DNA of 64,000 bases, from positions 310,001 through 374,000 of the forward strand of contig CBIHOF010000002.1 of NCBI GenBank assembly GCA_966211955.1, given 5' to 3'. The notes under the pieces are model-generated. The model saw only the letters and a list, made by a program, of their open reading frames with translations. It was not told where the DNA came from and ran no database searches. The stretch's first letter is position 1. The number at the start of each line of letters is the position of its first letter. A program made the position numbers and the translations under genes. Shown one piece after another: positions 44,982 through 54,613 of the stretch. This DNA comes from Albitalea sp966211955 (GTDB lineage Bacteria > Pseudomonadota > Gammaproteobacteria > Burkholderiales > Burkholderiaceae_C).

Positions 44982-46096
44982 CGCAGGCGTTGAAAAACGC
45001 GAGGCGGATCGTCGTCAAGGTCGGCTCCAGCCTCGTCACCGACGAAGGCCGCGGCGTGGATGCCGAGGCGGTGGGCAACTGGTGCCGGCAGATGGCGGCC
45101 ATCGCCGGGCAGGGCCGCGAAGTGGTGATGGTGTCCAGCGGCGCGATCGCCGAAGGCATGAAGCGCCTCGGCTGGACGACGCGGCCCAAGGAAATCCACG
45201 AACTGCAGGCGGCCGCGGCCGTCGGGCAGATGGGGCTCGCGCAGATCTACGAATCAAAGCTGCGCGAGCACGGCATGGGCAGCGCGCAGGTGCTGCTCAC
45301 GCATGCGGACCTGGCCGATCGCGAGCGCTACCTGAACGCGCGCTCGACGCTGCTGACGCTCCTGTCGCACAAGGTCATCCCGGTCATCAACGAGAACGAC
45401 ACGGTGGTCAACGACGAGATCAAGGTCGGCGACAACGACACCTTGGGCGCGCTCGTCGCCAACCTGGTCGAAGCCGATGCCCTCGTCATCCTCACCGACC
45501 AGAAGGGCCTGTATTCGGCCGATCCGCGCAAGAACCCCGATGCCCGCTTCATCCACGAAGCGCAAGCAGGCGCGCCGGAACTCGAGCAGATGGCGGGCGG
45601 TGCCGGCTCCAGCATCGGCAAGGGCGGCATGATCACCAAGATCCTCGCTGCCAAGCGTGCCGCCAAGAGTGGCGCGAGCACGGTGATCGCCTGGGGCCGC
45701 GAGCCCGACGTGCTGCTTCGGTTGGCGGGGGGCGAAGCCATTGGTACCGCCTTGCTAGCGCCCACGCAGAAGATGGCTGCGCGCAAGCAATGGATGGCCG
45801 ATCACCTGCAAATGCGTGGCACCGTGGTGGTGGACGATGGTGCCGTTATCAAGCTGCGCGATGGCGGCAAGAGCCTGTTGCCGATCGGCGTGGTGGAGGT
45901 CACCGGCGAATTCCATCGCGGCGACGTCATCGCCGTGCGCAGCCTCGCAGGCGTGGAGATCGCGCGGGGCCTGGCCAACTACTCGAGCAGCCAGGCGAGG
46001 CTCATCGCACGCAAGCCGTCCAGCGAGTTCGAACGGCTGCTGGGTTTCACCGGCGAGCCCGAGATGATTCATCGGGACAACCTCGTCCTGACCTGA
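44978..46096 (+). CDS. proB: Glutamate 5-kinase
   Basis: ProB, 372 residues, makes glutamyl phosphate, the first step of proline synthesis. The amino-acid kinase domain has VKVGSSLVTDEG, SSGAIAEGMKRLG and NENDTVVNDEI. A C-terminal PUA domain starts near residue 280. ATG 44978 overlaps the obgE stop (ATGA). The gene is convergent with rppH. Confidence 0.98.
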   Translation: MTQALKNARRIVVKVGSSLVTDEGRGVDAEAVGNWCRQMAAIAGQGREVVMVSSGAIAEGMKRLGWTTRPKEIHELQAAAAVGQMGLAQIYESKLREHGMGSAQVLLTHADLADRERYLNARSTLLTLLSHKVIPVINENDTVVNDEIKVGDNDTLGALVANLVEADALVILTDQKGLYSADPRKNPDARFIHEAQAGAPELEQMAGGAGSSIGKGGMITKILAAKRAAKSGASTVIAWGREPDVLLRLAGGEAIGTALLAPTQKMAARKQWMADHLQMRGTVVVDDGAVIKLRDGGKSLLPIGVVEVTGEFHRGDVIAVRSLAGVEIARGLANYSSSQARLIARKPSSEFERLLGFTGEPEMIHRDNLVLT

Positions 46097-46100
46097 TCGG

Positions 46101-46727
46101 TCACTGACGAGGCGTCTTCGGCACCTCGGGCAGCGGCAGCATGGCCGGTTCAGTCGCGGCACCTTCACGCACCGCATGATGCTGCCGGCCATCGTGCTCT
46201 TCGTCTCGATGATGCGGACGCATCCCCGAGCGCAGATACCGGTTGTGATGGCTGCCCCGCGGCAAGAAGCGCGCGAGCTCGGTGAGCGCCATCTGGTAGA
46301 CGTCGCGCTTGAACTCGATCACCACTTCCAGCGGCACCCAGTACTCGTTCCAGCGCCAGGCATCGAACTCCGGGTGGTCGGTGGCGCGCAGGTTCATGTC
46401 GGTGTCGCGTCCCACGAGCTGCAACAGGAACCAGATCTGCTTCTGGCCCTTGTAATGGCCACGTGCATCGCGACGGATGAAATGATCGGGCACCTCATAG
46501 CGCAGCCAGTCACGCGTGCGCGCGATGATGCGTACATGCTCCGGCGTGAGCCCCACTTCTTCATGAAGCTCGCGGTACATCGCCTGCTCAGGCGTCTCGC
46601 CGTATTTGATGCCCCCTTGCGGGAACTGCCAGGAATGAGTGCGGATGCGTTTGCCCCAGAACACCTGGTTTTTCTGGTTGAGCAGGATGATGCCGACGTT
46701 GGGTCTGAACCCTTCACGGTCGAGCAT
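46101..46727 (-). CDS. rppH: RNA pyrophosphohydrolase
   Basis: RppH, 208 residues, removes pyrophosphate from mRNA 5' ends and so starts decay. The Nudix box spans residues 38-60, with GETPEQAMYRELHEEVGL. The start MLDREGFRPNVGIILLN is typical. The C-terminal 35 or so residues are a His-rich tail beyond the E. coli length. It is divergent from proS and convergent with proB. Confidence 0.97.
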   Translation of the reverse strand: MLDREGFRPNVGIILLNQKNQVFWGKRIRTHSWQFPQGGIKYGETPEQAMYRELHEEVGLTPEHVRIIARTRDWLRYEVPDHFIRRDARGHYKGQKQIWFLLQLVGRDTDMNLRATDHPEFDAWRWNEYWVPLEVVIEFKRDVYQMALTELARFLPRGSHHNRYLRSGMRPHHRDEEHDGRQHHAVREGAATEPAMLPLPEVPKTPRQ

Positions 46728-46835
46728 AATCAACCCCAAATTTTCGTTGAAACGATTATTGCACCGGCATGACGGGAGGCAACCCCTTGGGTTTCCCTCA
46801 CTTTGCGGCGCAAACTCCCACCTTTTTCGCACCGC

Positions 46836-48578
46836 ATGAAAGCTTCGCAGTTCTTCATCTCCACCCTCAAGGAAGCGCCCGCCGATGCCGAGGTCGTGAG
46901 CCACAAACTCATGATGCGAGCCGGTCTCATCAAGCGGCTGGGCGCGGGCATCTACAACTACATGCCCATGGGCCTGCGGGTGATCCGCAAGGTCGAGAAC
47001 ATCATTCGCGAGGAAATGAATCGCGCGGGTGCCGTTGAACTGCTGATGCCGGTGGTGCAGCCGGCCGAGCTCTGGCAGGAAACGGGGCGCTTCGACAAGA
47101 TGGGGCCGGAGCTGCTTCGGCTGAAGGACCGGCACGATCGCGACTTCGTGATCCAGCCGACCAGCGAAGAGGTCATCACCGACATCGCCCGCCAGGAGCT
47201 TCGCAGCTACCGGGCGCTGCCGAAGAATTTCTATCACATCCAGACCAAGTTCCGCGACGAGCGCCGCCCCCGCTTCGGCCTGATGCGCGGACGCGAATTC
47301 ACGATGAAGGATGCGTACTCCTTCGACCGTGACGAGGCGTCGGCGGGCAAGAGCTACGAGCAGATGTATGCGGCTTACCAGCGCATTTTCGAGCGGTTGG
47401 GTCTGACGTTCCGCGCCGTGGCGGCCGACACCGGCGCCATCGGCGGCGACCGCTCGCATGAATTCCAGGTCATCGCCGACACCGGCGAGGATGCACTCGT
47501 CTACAGCCCTGATTCTGAGTACGCCGCCAACATTGAGCTGGCCGAAGCAGTGCCCCTGATCGCGTCTCGCGCTGCCGCCGCCAAGCCGATGACCAAGACG
47601 CCCACGCCGGGCAAGAGCACCTGCGAGGATGTCGCGGCGCTGCTCGGCGTGCCGCTGCAGACGACGGTGAAGTCGCTGGTGCTTGCGACCGACGAGAAGA
47701 ACGAAGCCGGCGATGTGGTGAAGACCACCGTCTGGCTGCTGCTCGTTCGCGGCGACCATGCGCTCAACGAAGTGAAGGCCGGCAAGGTCGAAGGTCTGAA
47801 GGATGGCTACCGCTTCGCCACCGTCGGCGAGATCGAGGACCACTTCGGCTGCAAGCCCGGCTACCTCGGCCCGATCGGCCTGAAGAAGCCGGTGAAGATC
47901 GTCGCTGACCGCACGGTCGCCAACATGAGCGACTTCATCTGCGGCGCCAACGAGGGCGACTTCCACATCACCGGCGTGAACTGGGGCCGCGACCTGCCGG
48001 AGCCCGACATGGTGGCCGACATCCGCAATGTCGTCGAGGGCGATCCGTCGCCTGACGGCCGGGGCGTGCTCGCCATCCAGCGCGGCATCGAGGTGGGTCA
48101 TGTGTTCTTCCTCGGCACGAAGTATTCGAAGGCGATGAATGCCACTTACCTCGACGAGACCGGCAAGCCGCAGCTCATGCAGATGGGTTGCTACGGCATC
48201 GGTGTCACGCGCATCGTGGGTGCGGCCATCGAGCAGAACCACGACGAGCGCGGCATCATCTGGCCGGACGCGCTCGCGCCGTTCACGGTGGTGATCTGCC
48301 CCATTGGCTACGACCGCTCGGCCGAGGTGCAAGCCGCCGCCGACCAACTGCACGATCAGCTGCAGGCTCAGGGCGTGGACGTCATGCTCGACAACCGCGG
48401 CGAACGCCCTGGCGCGATGTTCGCGGACTGGGAGCTCGTCGGCGTTCCGCATCGGGTGGTCATCTCCGACCGCGGCCTGAAGGAAGGCAAGGTCGAGTAC
48501 CAAGGCCGCCGCGATGCGCAGGCGACTAGCGTCGGTGCAGGCGAGATCGCCGCGTTCGTGAAGGCCAAACTCGCCTGA
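46836..48578 (+). CDS. proS: Prolyl-tRNA synthetase
   Basis: ProS, 580 residues, is a class II synthetase of the bacterial type. Start MKASQFFISTLKEAPADAE is canonical. Motif 2 is TKFRDERRPRFGLMRGREF; an editing (INS) domain with CEDVAALLGVPLQTTVKSL lies at about 225-400; motif 3 reads GCYGIGVTRIVGA. The anticodon domain is C-terminal. The divergent region to rppH is 108 bp. Confidence 0.98.
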   Translation: MKASQFFISTLKEAPADAEVVSHKLMMRAGLIKRLGAGIYNYMPMGLRVIRKVENIIREEMNRAGAVELLMPVVQPAELWQETGRFDKMGPELLRLKDRHDRDFVIQPTSEEVITDIARQELRSYRALPKNFYHIQTKFRDERRPRFGLMRGREFTMKDAYSFDRDEASAGKSYEQMYAAYQRIFERLGLTFRAVAADTGAIGGDRSHEFQVIADTGEDALVYSPDSEYAANIELAEAVPLIASRAAAAKPMTKTPTPGKSTCEDVAALLGVPLQTTVKSLVLATDEKNEAGDVVKTTVWLLLVRGDHALNEVKAGKVEGLKDGYRFATVGEIEDHFGCKPGYLGPIGLKKPVKIVADRTVANMSDFICGANEGDFHITGVNWGRDLPEPDMVADIRNVVEGDPSPDGRGVLAIQRGIEVGHVFFLGTKYSKAMNATYLDETGKPQLMQMGCYGIGVTRIVGAAIEQNHDERGIIWPDALAPFTVVICPIGYDRSAEVQAAADQLHDQLQAQGVDVMLDNRGERPGAMFADWELVGVPHRVVISDRGLKEGKVEYQGRRDAQATSVGAGEIAAFVKAKLA

Positions 48579-48706
48579 CAGCCTGGGCTGACTGCGCGGA
48601 AAAACTGCGGAAGAATGCCGCGGGCATGGCTTTGCGAGCTTCGCTTTCTGAACCATGTCCAGTCAAGAGAGACTGAGGCTCGTCTGAAACGCTCTGGCAG
48701 TGTCCT

Positions 48707-49378
48707 TTGAAACTTGATCGGTCCGCTCCCGTTGCTCGACGCCTGTCCCACAAGGGAAGAGAGAGGCGGGGCGTTCTCGTCGCGCTGTCGTGCCTGGGCG
48801 CCGGGCTGGTTCCCAAACTGGCGCTTGCTGGCGCCCAGAAGGAAGAACCACTGGCCGATGCCGTCCGCACTGCACTCGCCGCCTCCATCGCCAACAGTGC
48901 CCCGCCCAAGCCGGTCTTCGACAGCACCGACGCACGGCTGGGCTACCTGAGATGGCTGGGGGAGATGAGCACGCGGCTCAAGAAGCGCACGGCCGACCAC
49001 ACCACGCGCGTCGAATTCCTTGAAACCGTCTGGTACGAGAGCAAGCGCGCCGGCCTGGACCCGGGCCTGGTACTCGGGCTCATCCAGGTCGAAAGCGGCT
49101 TTCGCAAGTACGCCATCAGCAGCGTCGGCGCGCGTGGCTACATGCAGGTGATGCCGTTCTGGGCGCGGCTGATCGGCGGGGGCGACACGCTGGCGCTCTT
49201 CCACATGCAGACCAATCTGCGCTTCGGCTGCGTGATCCTGCGCCACTACCTCGATCTCGAGCGAGGCGACCTCTTCATGGCGCTCGGGCGCTACAACGGC
49301 AGCCGCGGCCGGCCGGAATATCCGAATCTGGTCTTCGGTGCGCGCAAGAACTGGGACTACCTGCCGCCAGCGCCGTGA
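48707..49378 (+). CDS. Exported lytic transglycosylase
   Basis: The product has 223 residues. A basic start (MKLDRSAPVARRLSHKGRER) and a hydrophobic segment ending LALA form a signal peptide. The SLT-like domain contains IQVESGFRKYAISSVGARG with the catalytic Glu, then YMQVMPFW and GRYNGSRGRPEYP. TTG 48707 is the only reasonable start that keeps the signal; the ribosome site is weak, so the exact start is uncertain. It acts on periplasmic peptidoglycan. It lies 128 bp downstream of proS on the same strand. Confidence 0.87.
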   Translation: MKLDRSAPVARRLSHKGRERRGVLVALSCLGAGLVPKLALAGAQKEEPLADAVRTALAASIANSAPPKPVFDSTDARLGYLRWLGEMSTRLKKRTADHTTRVEFLETVWYESKRAGLDPGLVLGLIQVESGFRKYAISSVGARGYMQVMPFWARLIGGGDTLALFHMQTNLRFGCVILRHYLDLERGDLFMALGRYNGSRGRPEYPNLVFGARKNWDYLPPAP

Positions 49379-49385
49379 TCGGCGT

Positions 49386-49964
49386 TCAGAGACCCGCCCA
49401 GGACCTGGGCATCGCAGATTCAACGCCGATCATCGCGAGCACGCGCTCGACGGTATCGCCGACCAGTTCGTCGATGCTCTGGGGCCGGTGGTAGAAGGCC
49501 GGCATCGGCGGAAAGACGATGGCGCCCATCTCGGTCACTGCCGTCATGTTGCGCAGGTGCGCCAGGTTGAACGGCGTTTCACGAACCATCAGCACCAGCC
49601 GGCGGCGCTCCTTCAAGGTCACGTCGGCAGCACGGGTGAGCAGGTTGTCCGACAGTCCGTGCGCAATCGCCGCGAGGCTCTTCATCGAGCAAGGCGCCAC
49701 GACCATCGCTTCGGTAGAGAAAGAGCCGCTCGCGATCGCGGCGCCCACGTCGGCCGGGCTGTACGAGACATCGGCCAATGCTTCGAGAGCACCGCGATCG
49801 AGCCCCAGTTCGTGATGCACGTTCAGCACACCCGCCGGCGTCGCCACCAGGTGAACCTCGCGGCCCGCCGCGCGCAAGCGCTCGAGCAGCCGCACGGCAT
49901 ACACCGCGCCGGTGGCGCCCGTCACACCGACGACAACGCGGGACTCGGGCGGAGATTCCGTCAT
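49386..49964 (-). CDS. ubiX: Flavin prenyltransferase UbiX
   Basis: UbiX, 192 residues, prenylates FMN to the cofactor that UbiD uses in ubiquinone synthesis. Start VVVGVTGATGAVYAVRLLE is the FMN-binding loop. VAPCSMKSLAAIAHGLSDNL and PMPAFYHRPQSIDEL are conserved. It ends the hemA-prfA-prmC-...-grxD-ubiX string, 4 bp after grxD. Confidence 0.96.
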   Translation of the reverse strand: MTESPPESRVVVGVTGATGAVYAVRLLERLRAAGREVHLVATPAGVLNVHHELGLDRGALEALADVSYSPADVGAAIASGSFSTEAMVVAPCSMKSLAAIAHGLSDNLLTRAADVTLKERRRLVLMVRETPFNLAHLRNMTAVTEMGAIVFPPMPAFYHRPQSIDELVGDTVERVLAMIGVESAMPRSWAGL

Positions 49965-49968
49965 CGGA

Positions 49969-50286
49969 TCAGGAGGCGGCGCCCAGCGTCTGCTGGAGCT
50001 CGCCGGCCTCGTACATCTCCATCATGATGTCCGAGCCGCCGACGAATTCGCCGTTGACGTACAGCTGCGGAATGGTCGGCCAATTGGCGTACTCCTTGAT
50101 GCCCTGGCGCACGCCTTCGTCCTCGAGCACGTTGACGGTGGTCAGGTCGGTGACGCCGCAGGCTTTGAGGATCTGCACCGCGCGGCCGGAGAAGCCGCAC
50201 ATGGGAAATTGCGCCGTGCCCTTCATGAAGAGCACGACCCGGTTGTTCTTGACGAGGTCGTCGATGCGCTGTTGAACGTCGCTCAT
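49969..50286 (-). CDS. grxD: Monothiol glutaredoxin Grx4/GrxD
   Basis: The protein has 105 residues. The active-site CGFS (Cys30) lies in FPMCGFSGRA and the glutathione site in WPTIPQLYVNGEFVGGSDI. Such proteins carry Fe-S clusters for delivery. ATG 50286 (MSDVQQRIDDLV) was chosen over an upstream extension. ubiX follows directly. Confidence 0.96.
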   Translation of the reverse strand: MSDVQQRIDDLVKNNRVVLFMKGTAQFPMCGFSGRAVQILKACGVTDLTTVNVLEDEGVRQGIKEYANWPTIPQLYVNGEFVGGSDIMMEMYEAGELQQTLGAAS

Positions 50287-50391
50287 GGTCACTGGCCTTG
50301 GGGCAAAGATGAAACAGGCGTGGTTATACGGCAAACGCGGGTCGCGTTCGCGGGTGCGGTCTTGACTCGGCCCCTTATTCCGGCGCCGACC

Positions 50392-51000
50392 TCAGAACGA
50401 GTAGCTCACACCCAGCTGGACCATGGGCGACAGGCGCAGGTCGCGCAGGGAATCGTCCAGGCCCTGGCGACCGAGCTTCACCGCCGACCCCGGGTTCAGT
50501 GCCATCACGCCCAGGTCCGCGCTGAACCCCCAGCTGCCCTTGCCGGCCAGGCCCGTGTAGCCCAGGCCGACGTAGGGCACGGGATCGTTGCCGCTGTCGC
50601 CTGGGGTCTGCAATCCCCACACACCCACCGATCGCCGGTCGATGTTGAACGCACGCCCGGGTGGATTGGCCGATGGCGTTGCCGTAAGAAGGTTGGACGA
50701 GCGCGAACCGAGGATGACGCCGCTGGTGGCGCGAAAGCCACTTCCGCTGCCAACGCCGCGCCAGCTGCGGCTGAAGTAGTAGTCGCCCAGCAGGCTCGCG
50801 CCGCCCAGCCTCAGTCCCTGGCTGTCGAGGTTCATCGCGTCCGGGTGGGCGGCGGGCGACAAGGTGCCCAGCGCCAACCGGCCTTGCCATTGCGGCCACA
50901 GGCTCGCGTCGGACGGCATCAGGCCGTCTCCGGCACCCCACGCACTCCCCGCCGTGCTCAGGACGAGCGTCGCGGCGGCCACCCAACGTGCTGATCGCAT
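50392..51000 (-). CDS. Predicted outer-membrane beta-barrel protein
   Basis: The product has 202 residues with a signal peptide (MRSARWVAAATLVLSTAGSA, cleavage near WGA). AGGAG lies 6 bp before ATG 51000. The mature part has repeated short amphipathic beta strands rich in Gly, Ser and aromatic residues (RLGGASLLGDYYFSRSW, GYTGLAGKGSWGFSADLG). It ends SYSF, a terminal Phe of the outer-membrane barrel type. I do not recognise a family with known function. It lies between grxD and prmC on the same strand. Confidence 0.78.
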   Translation of the reverse strand: MRSARWVAAATLVLSTAGSAWGAGDGLMPSDASLWPQWQGRLALGTLSPAAHPDAMNLDSQGLRLGGASLLGDYYFSRSWRGVGSGSGFRATSGVILGSRSSNLLTATPSANPPGRAFNIDRRSVGVWGLQTPGDSGNDPVPYVGLGYTGLAGKGSWGFSADLGVMALNPGSAVKLGRQGLDDSLRDLRLSPMVQLGVSYSF

Positions 51001-51166
51001 GACATGCTCCTTTGAAGCGTCCCGGACCTGCCTGTCTTCGCGAAATCGCTTCCATGCTACGCCGCGCGGCTGGATTTGTGTGTGCTTTGGCCTGCGTTCG
51101 CCATGGGCTGTGGCGGGCCTGCCGCGCAGCGTGACTTTGTTGGCACGGCGCGGCCGCCGTGGCGCG

Positions 51167-51994
51167 TCAAAGCGGCGCGCGACCGCCGGTGCAGCGTTCG
51201 ATGCCCGCCAGATCGCGCCGCGACTGCACGCTGGCAAAGCCGGCTTGTTCGAGCAGCCCACCCACGCGCCCCGCCTGGTCGTGCCCGTGTTCGAGCATCA
51301 GCCATGCCCCCGGGGCGAGGTGGTCGATCGCGCCGTCGATGATGAGGCGGATGTCATCCAACCCATCCGTGCCGGCGGTAAGCGCCGAGCGCGGCTCGTG
51401 CGTGAGGGCGGCGAGGTGTTCGTCGCCTTCGGCCACATAGGGCGGATTGCTCACCGCGATGTCGAACCGCAGGCCGGCGAGCGGCTGCCACCAGTGGCCG
51501 AGTATCCAATTGACGGGAAGGCCCAGTCGCTGGCCATTCGCGCGGGCCACGCCCAGCGCAGCCTCGCTCTCATCCACGGCAACCACATCGGCGCGGCTCT
51601 CCGCATGCTTGATCGCCAAAGCGATCGCGCCACTGCCGGTGCCCAGGTCGACCACGCGTGGTGCCGGGTTGCCGGCTCGCATGACCTCGATCGCCCAGTC
51701 CACGAGCGTCTCCGTATCAGGCCGCGGCACCAGCACGTTCGCATCGACCTTCAGCAGCAGCCCGTGGAATTCCTTCTCGCCGAAGATGTAGGCCAACGGC
51801 TCGCCCTGCGCGCGTCGCCGCAGCCACGAGAGAAAGGTGTTCGCCGCCTCGACTCGCAAGGGCTCGTCCGCATGCGCGATGAGCCAGGCGCGCGTTCGCT
51901 GTGTGCAGCCCGACAGCAGAAGCTGCGCATCCAGCCGATCGACGCCTGCCTCGCGAGCCGCCGTGAACGCATCGCCGATGGTGTACACGCTCAC
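51167..51994 (-). CDS. prmC: Release-factor glutamine methyltransferase PrmC
   Basis: PrmC, 275 residues, methylates the GGQ glutamine of RF1 and RF2. It has VVDLGTGSGAIALAI (SAM site) and the catalytic SNPPYVAEGD. ATG 51994 overlaps the prfA stop (ATGA), so enzyme and substrate are coupled, a widespread arrangement. Confidence 0.97.
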   Translation of the reverse strand: MSVYTIGDAFTAAREAGVDRLDAQLLLSGCTQRTRAWLIAHADEPLRVEAANTFLSWLRRRAQGEPLAYIFGEKEFHGLLLKVDANVLVPRPDTETLVDWAIEVMRAGNPAPRVVDLGTGSGAIALAIKHAESRADVVAVDESEAALGVARANGQRLGLPVNWILGHWWQPLAGLRFDIAVSNPPYVAEGDEHLAALTHEPRSALTAGTDGLDDIRLIIDGAIDHLAPGAWLMLEHGHDQAGRVGGLLEQAGFASVQSRRDLAGIERCTGGRAPL

Positions 51995-53076
51995 GTCTCG
52001 CCGCTTTCAAGCGCCGCCAGTTGTTCGGCCGCCCGGGCCGCCTCGAGCGCGGCGATCACCTCGTCGAGGTCGCCATCCAGAATGAACTGCAGCTTGTACA
52101 GCGTGAGATTGATGCGGTGGTCGGTCAGCCGCCCCTGCGGAAAGTTGTAGGTGCGGATGCGATCGCTTCGGTCGCCGGAGCCGATCAGGCCCTTGCGCGT
52201 CGCCGCTTCCTTGGCGGCGCGCTCGGACCGGTCCTTCTCGCGCAGCCGCGCGGCCAGCACCGCCATTGCCTTGGCCTTGTTGCGGTGCTGCGAGCGGTCG
52301 TCCTGGCACTCGGCCACGATGCCCGTCGGCAGGTGGGTGATCCGGATCGCGCTGTCGGTCTTGTTCACGTGCTGGCCGCCCGCACCGCTCGCGCGGAAGG
52401 TGTCGATGCGCAGCTCCGCCGGATTGAGCTGGATCTCCTCAGCTTCGTCCGGCTCGGGCAGCACGGCCACCGTGCAGGCGCTGGTGTGGATGCGGCCTTG
52501 CGTCTCGGTGGTCGGCACGCGCTGCACCCGGTGGCCGCCCGATTCGAACTTCAGCCTCGAATACACGCCATCGCCTTCGATGCGGAACACCACTTCCTTG
52601 TAGCCACCGAGGTCTGAGTCGCTCTCCGACATCACCTCGGTGCGCCAGCCGCGGCGCTCCGCATGGCGCAGGTACATGCGCGCGAGATCAGCCGCGAAGA
52701 GCGCCGATTCGTCGCCGCCGGTGCCCGCGCGGATCTCGAGGAAGGCATTGCGGTCGTCGTCCGGGTCGCGCGGCAGCAAGGCCGTCTGGAGTTCGAGGTT
52801 CAGTCGGTCCACGTCGGCTTGTGCCAGCGCGATCTCTTCGCGCGCCATCTCGGCCATCTCAGGGTCGTCGAGCATCTCGCGGGCGGACGCGAGGTCGGCC
52901 TCGCGTTGCTCGAAGCGGCGAAAGCGCTCGACCACGCCCGACACCTCCGCGTGCTCGCGCGTCAGCTCGCGAAAGCGTTTCATGTCGGACGCGATCTTGC
53001 CGTCGGCCAGGGTCGCGTCCAGCTCGCCCAGCCGCATGGCCAGTCGCTGGAATTGTTGTCTGAGGGAGTCTTTCAT
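51991..53076 (-). CDS. prfA: Peptide chain release factor 1
   Basis: RF1, 361 residues, ends translation at UAA/UAG. The GGQ motif is in GAGGQHVNKTDSA and the stop-codon reading tripeptide is Pro-Thr-Thr in RVPTTETQGR (Pro-Ala-Thr in E. coli). ATG 53076 gives MKDSLRQQFQRL. hemA lies 103 bp upstream on the same strand. Confidence 0.98.
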   Translation of the reverse strand: MKDSLRQQFQRLAMRLGELDATLADGKIASDMKRFRELTREHAEVSGVVERFRRFEQREADLASAREMLDDPEMAEMAREEIALAQADVDRLNLELQTALLPRDPDDDRNAFLEIRAGTGGDESALFAADLARMYLRHAERRGWRTEVMSESDSDLGGYKEVVFRIEGDGVYSRLKFESGGHRVQRVPTTETQGRIHTSACTVAVLPEPDEAEEIQLNPAELRIDTFRASGAGGQHVNKTDSAIRITHLPTGIVAECQDDRSQHRNKAKAMAVLAARLREKDRSERAAKEAATRKGLIGSGDRSDRIRTYNFPQGRLTDHRINLTLYKLQFILDGDLDEVIAALEAARAAEQLAALESGET

Positions 53077-53179
53077 CGGGTGCTCGAAGCCGGTAGACAG
53101 GGAACGGACAGCGGGAGGGGGCTTGAACACGCGGCAGATGACTCCGCCAAAGCGTGAACCGCCTGCGACGGCGGCGTCG

Positions 53180-54496
53180 CTAACGCTGGTCGTCCGACGG
53201 GTCGTCGGCCGAGTCACCGGTCGGATTGCGGGCGGCGTTGCGCAAGAAGAGGCGCGACACCGTGCTGGCCAGCTCCTTGCGCTGTTCCCCGTCGGCCGCG
53301 TGCAGTTCGGCGAGGGCGCCGTGCAGCATCTTCTGGGTGAGGCCGCGCGACAGTGCTTCCAGCACGGCATCCACATCCGCGCCCTTGGCGAGCAGCTTGC
53401 GCGCTCTCGCGATTTCGGTGGCACGCCAATCATCGGCCTGCGCATTGAGTGCCTGGATCAGCGGCACGGTGCCGCGCTGGTCCAGCCAGTGCACGAAACC
53501 TTGCACACCGGTCTCGATGATGGCTTCGGCCTGCTGAACCGCAGCCTGGCGCTTCTCACCGGCGGATTGCACGAGGGCCGAGAGGTCATCGACGGTGTAC
53601 AGGTACACATCCGACAAGCGCGAGACCTCGGGTTCGATATCGCGCGGAACTGCAAGGTCGACCATGAACATCGGCCGGTGCTTGCGCGCTTTCAAGGCAC
53701 GCTCCACGGCGCCCAGGCCGATGATCGGCAGGGAGCTTGCGGTGCACGAGACAACCACGTCGAACTCCGCGAGGCGTTGCGGCAGGTCGGCCAGGCGTAG
53801 CGCCTCGGCACCGAAGCGGCCCGCCAGCTTCTCGCCTCGCTCCAGCGTCCGGTTGGCCACGGCCATCGTGCGCGGGCGACGCGCGGCGAAATGCGTGGCG
53901 ACGAGCTCGATCATCTCGCCCGCGCCCACGAACAGCACCTTCAGTTCGCCGAGGTCTTCAAAGAGCTGAGCGGCCAGGCGCACCGAGGCGGCCGCCATGC
54001 TGATCGAATGCGCACCGATCTCGGTGGACGTGCGCACCTCCTTCGCGACGGCGAAGGAGCGCTGGAACATCTGATGCAAGGTGGTGCCCAGCGTGCCGGC
54101 GGTGTCAGCCTCGCGCACCGCCTGCTTCATCTGGCCGAGGATCTGTGGCTCGCCCAGCACCATCGAATCGAGGCCGCTGGCGACGCGGAAGGCATGCCGC
54201 GCGGCGGCGCCGTCCTCCAGCACGTAGGCGTGTTCCCGCAGCGTCTGCCCGCCAACCCCCCCGATGTGGGCAAGCCAATCGACGGCCGGATGCAGGAGGT
54301 TCTGACCCGCGCCGGTGTCGGCGATGTAGAGCTCGGTGCGGTTGCAGGTGGAGACGATCGCGGCCTCGGGTGAGCGGTTCACTCGCTCGCGAAACGCCCG
54401 CAGCGCCGGGGCCAGCTGCTCGGTCGAGAACGCGAAGCGGCCGCGCAAATCAAGCGGCGCGGTGGCGTGATTCAACCCGAGGGCCAGGACGGTCAT
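53180..54496 (-). CDS. hemA: Glutamyl-tRNA reductase
   Basis: HemA, 438 residues, makes glutamate-1-semialdehyde from glutamyl-tRNA for heme synthesis. The catalytic Cys51 lies in VSTCNRTELY. SGLDSMVLGEPQILGQ and the NADPH-binding VLFVGAGEMIELV are conserved. A TATAAT box 6 bp before ATG 54496 suggests a leaderless or nearly leaderless transcript. It heads the hemA-prfA-prmC string. Confidence 0.98.
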   Translation of the reverse strand: MTVLALGLNHATAPLDLRGRFAFSTEQLAPALRAFRERVNRSPEAAIVSTCNRTELYIADTGAGQNLLHPAVDWLAHIGGVGGQTLREHAYVLEDGAAARHAFRVASGLDSMVLGEPQILGQMKQAVREADTAGTLGTTLHQMFQRSFAVAKEVRTSTEIGAHSISMAAASVRLAAQLFEDLGELKVLFVGAGEMIELVATHFAARRPRTMAVANRTLERGEKLAGRFGAEALRLADLPQRLAEFDVVVSCTASSLPIIGLGAVERALKARKHRPMFMVDLAVPRDIEPEVSRLSDVYLYTVDDLSALVQSAGEKRQAAVQQAEAIIETGVQGFVHWLDQRGTVPLIQALNAQADDWRATEIARARKLLAKGADVDAVLEALSRGLTQKMLHGALAELHAADGEQRKELASTVSRLFLRNAARNPTGDSADDPSDDQR

Positions 54497-54502
54497 GGGG
54501 GG

Positions 54503-54508
54503 ATTATA
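54503..54508 (-). promoter_or_regulatory. -10 box immediately upstream of hemA
   Basis: TATAAT on the minus strand ends 6 bases before ATG 54496. If used, transcription would begin at or beside the initiation codon. No convincing -35 element is seen at 17 bp, so the call rests on the -10 alone. Confidence 0.5.
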
Positions 54509-54613
54509 AAATTCGTTGCAATTCAAGGACTTGGGCTTTCGCAAAGTCCTTTCGTCGGATTCCGCACAGATCGGACGCCGGTTTCATTCTCTTTCGATGC
54601 TGCGGACCCGACC

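Noticed and set aside
46728..48656. Minus-strand open frame running through proS and joining rppH into an 851-residue protein
   Set aside because: The upstream part is antisense to proS. RppH starts at ATG 46727 with its standard N terminus.
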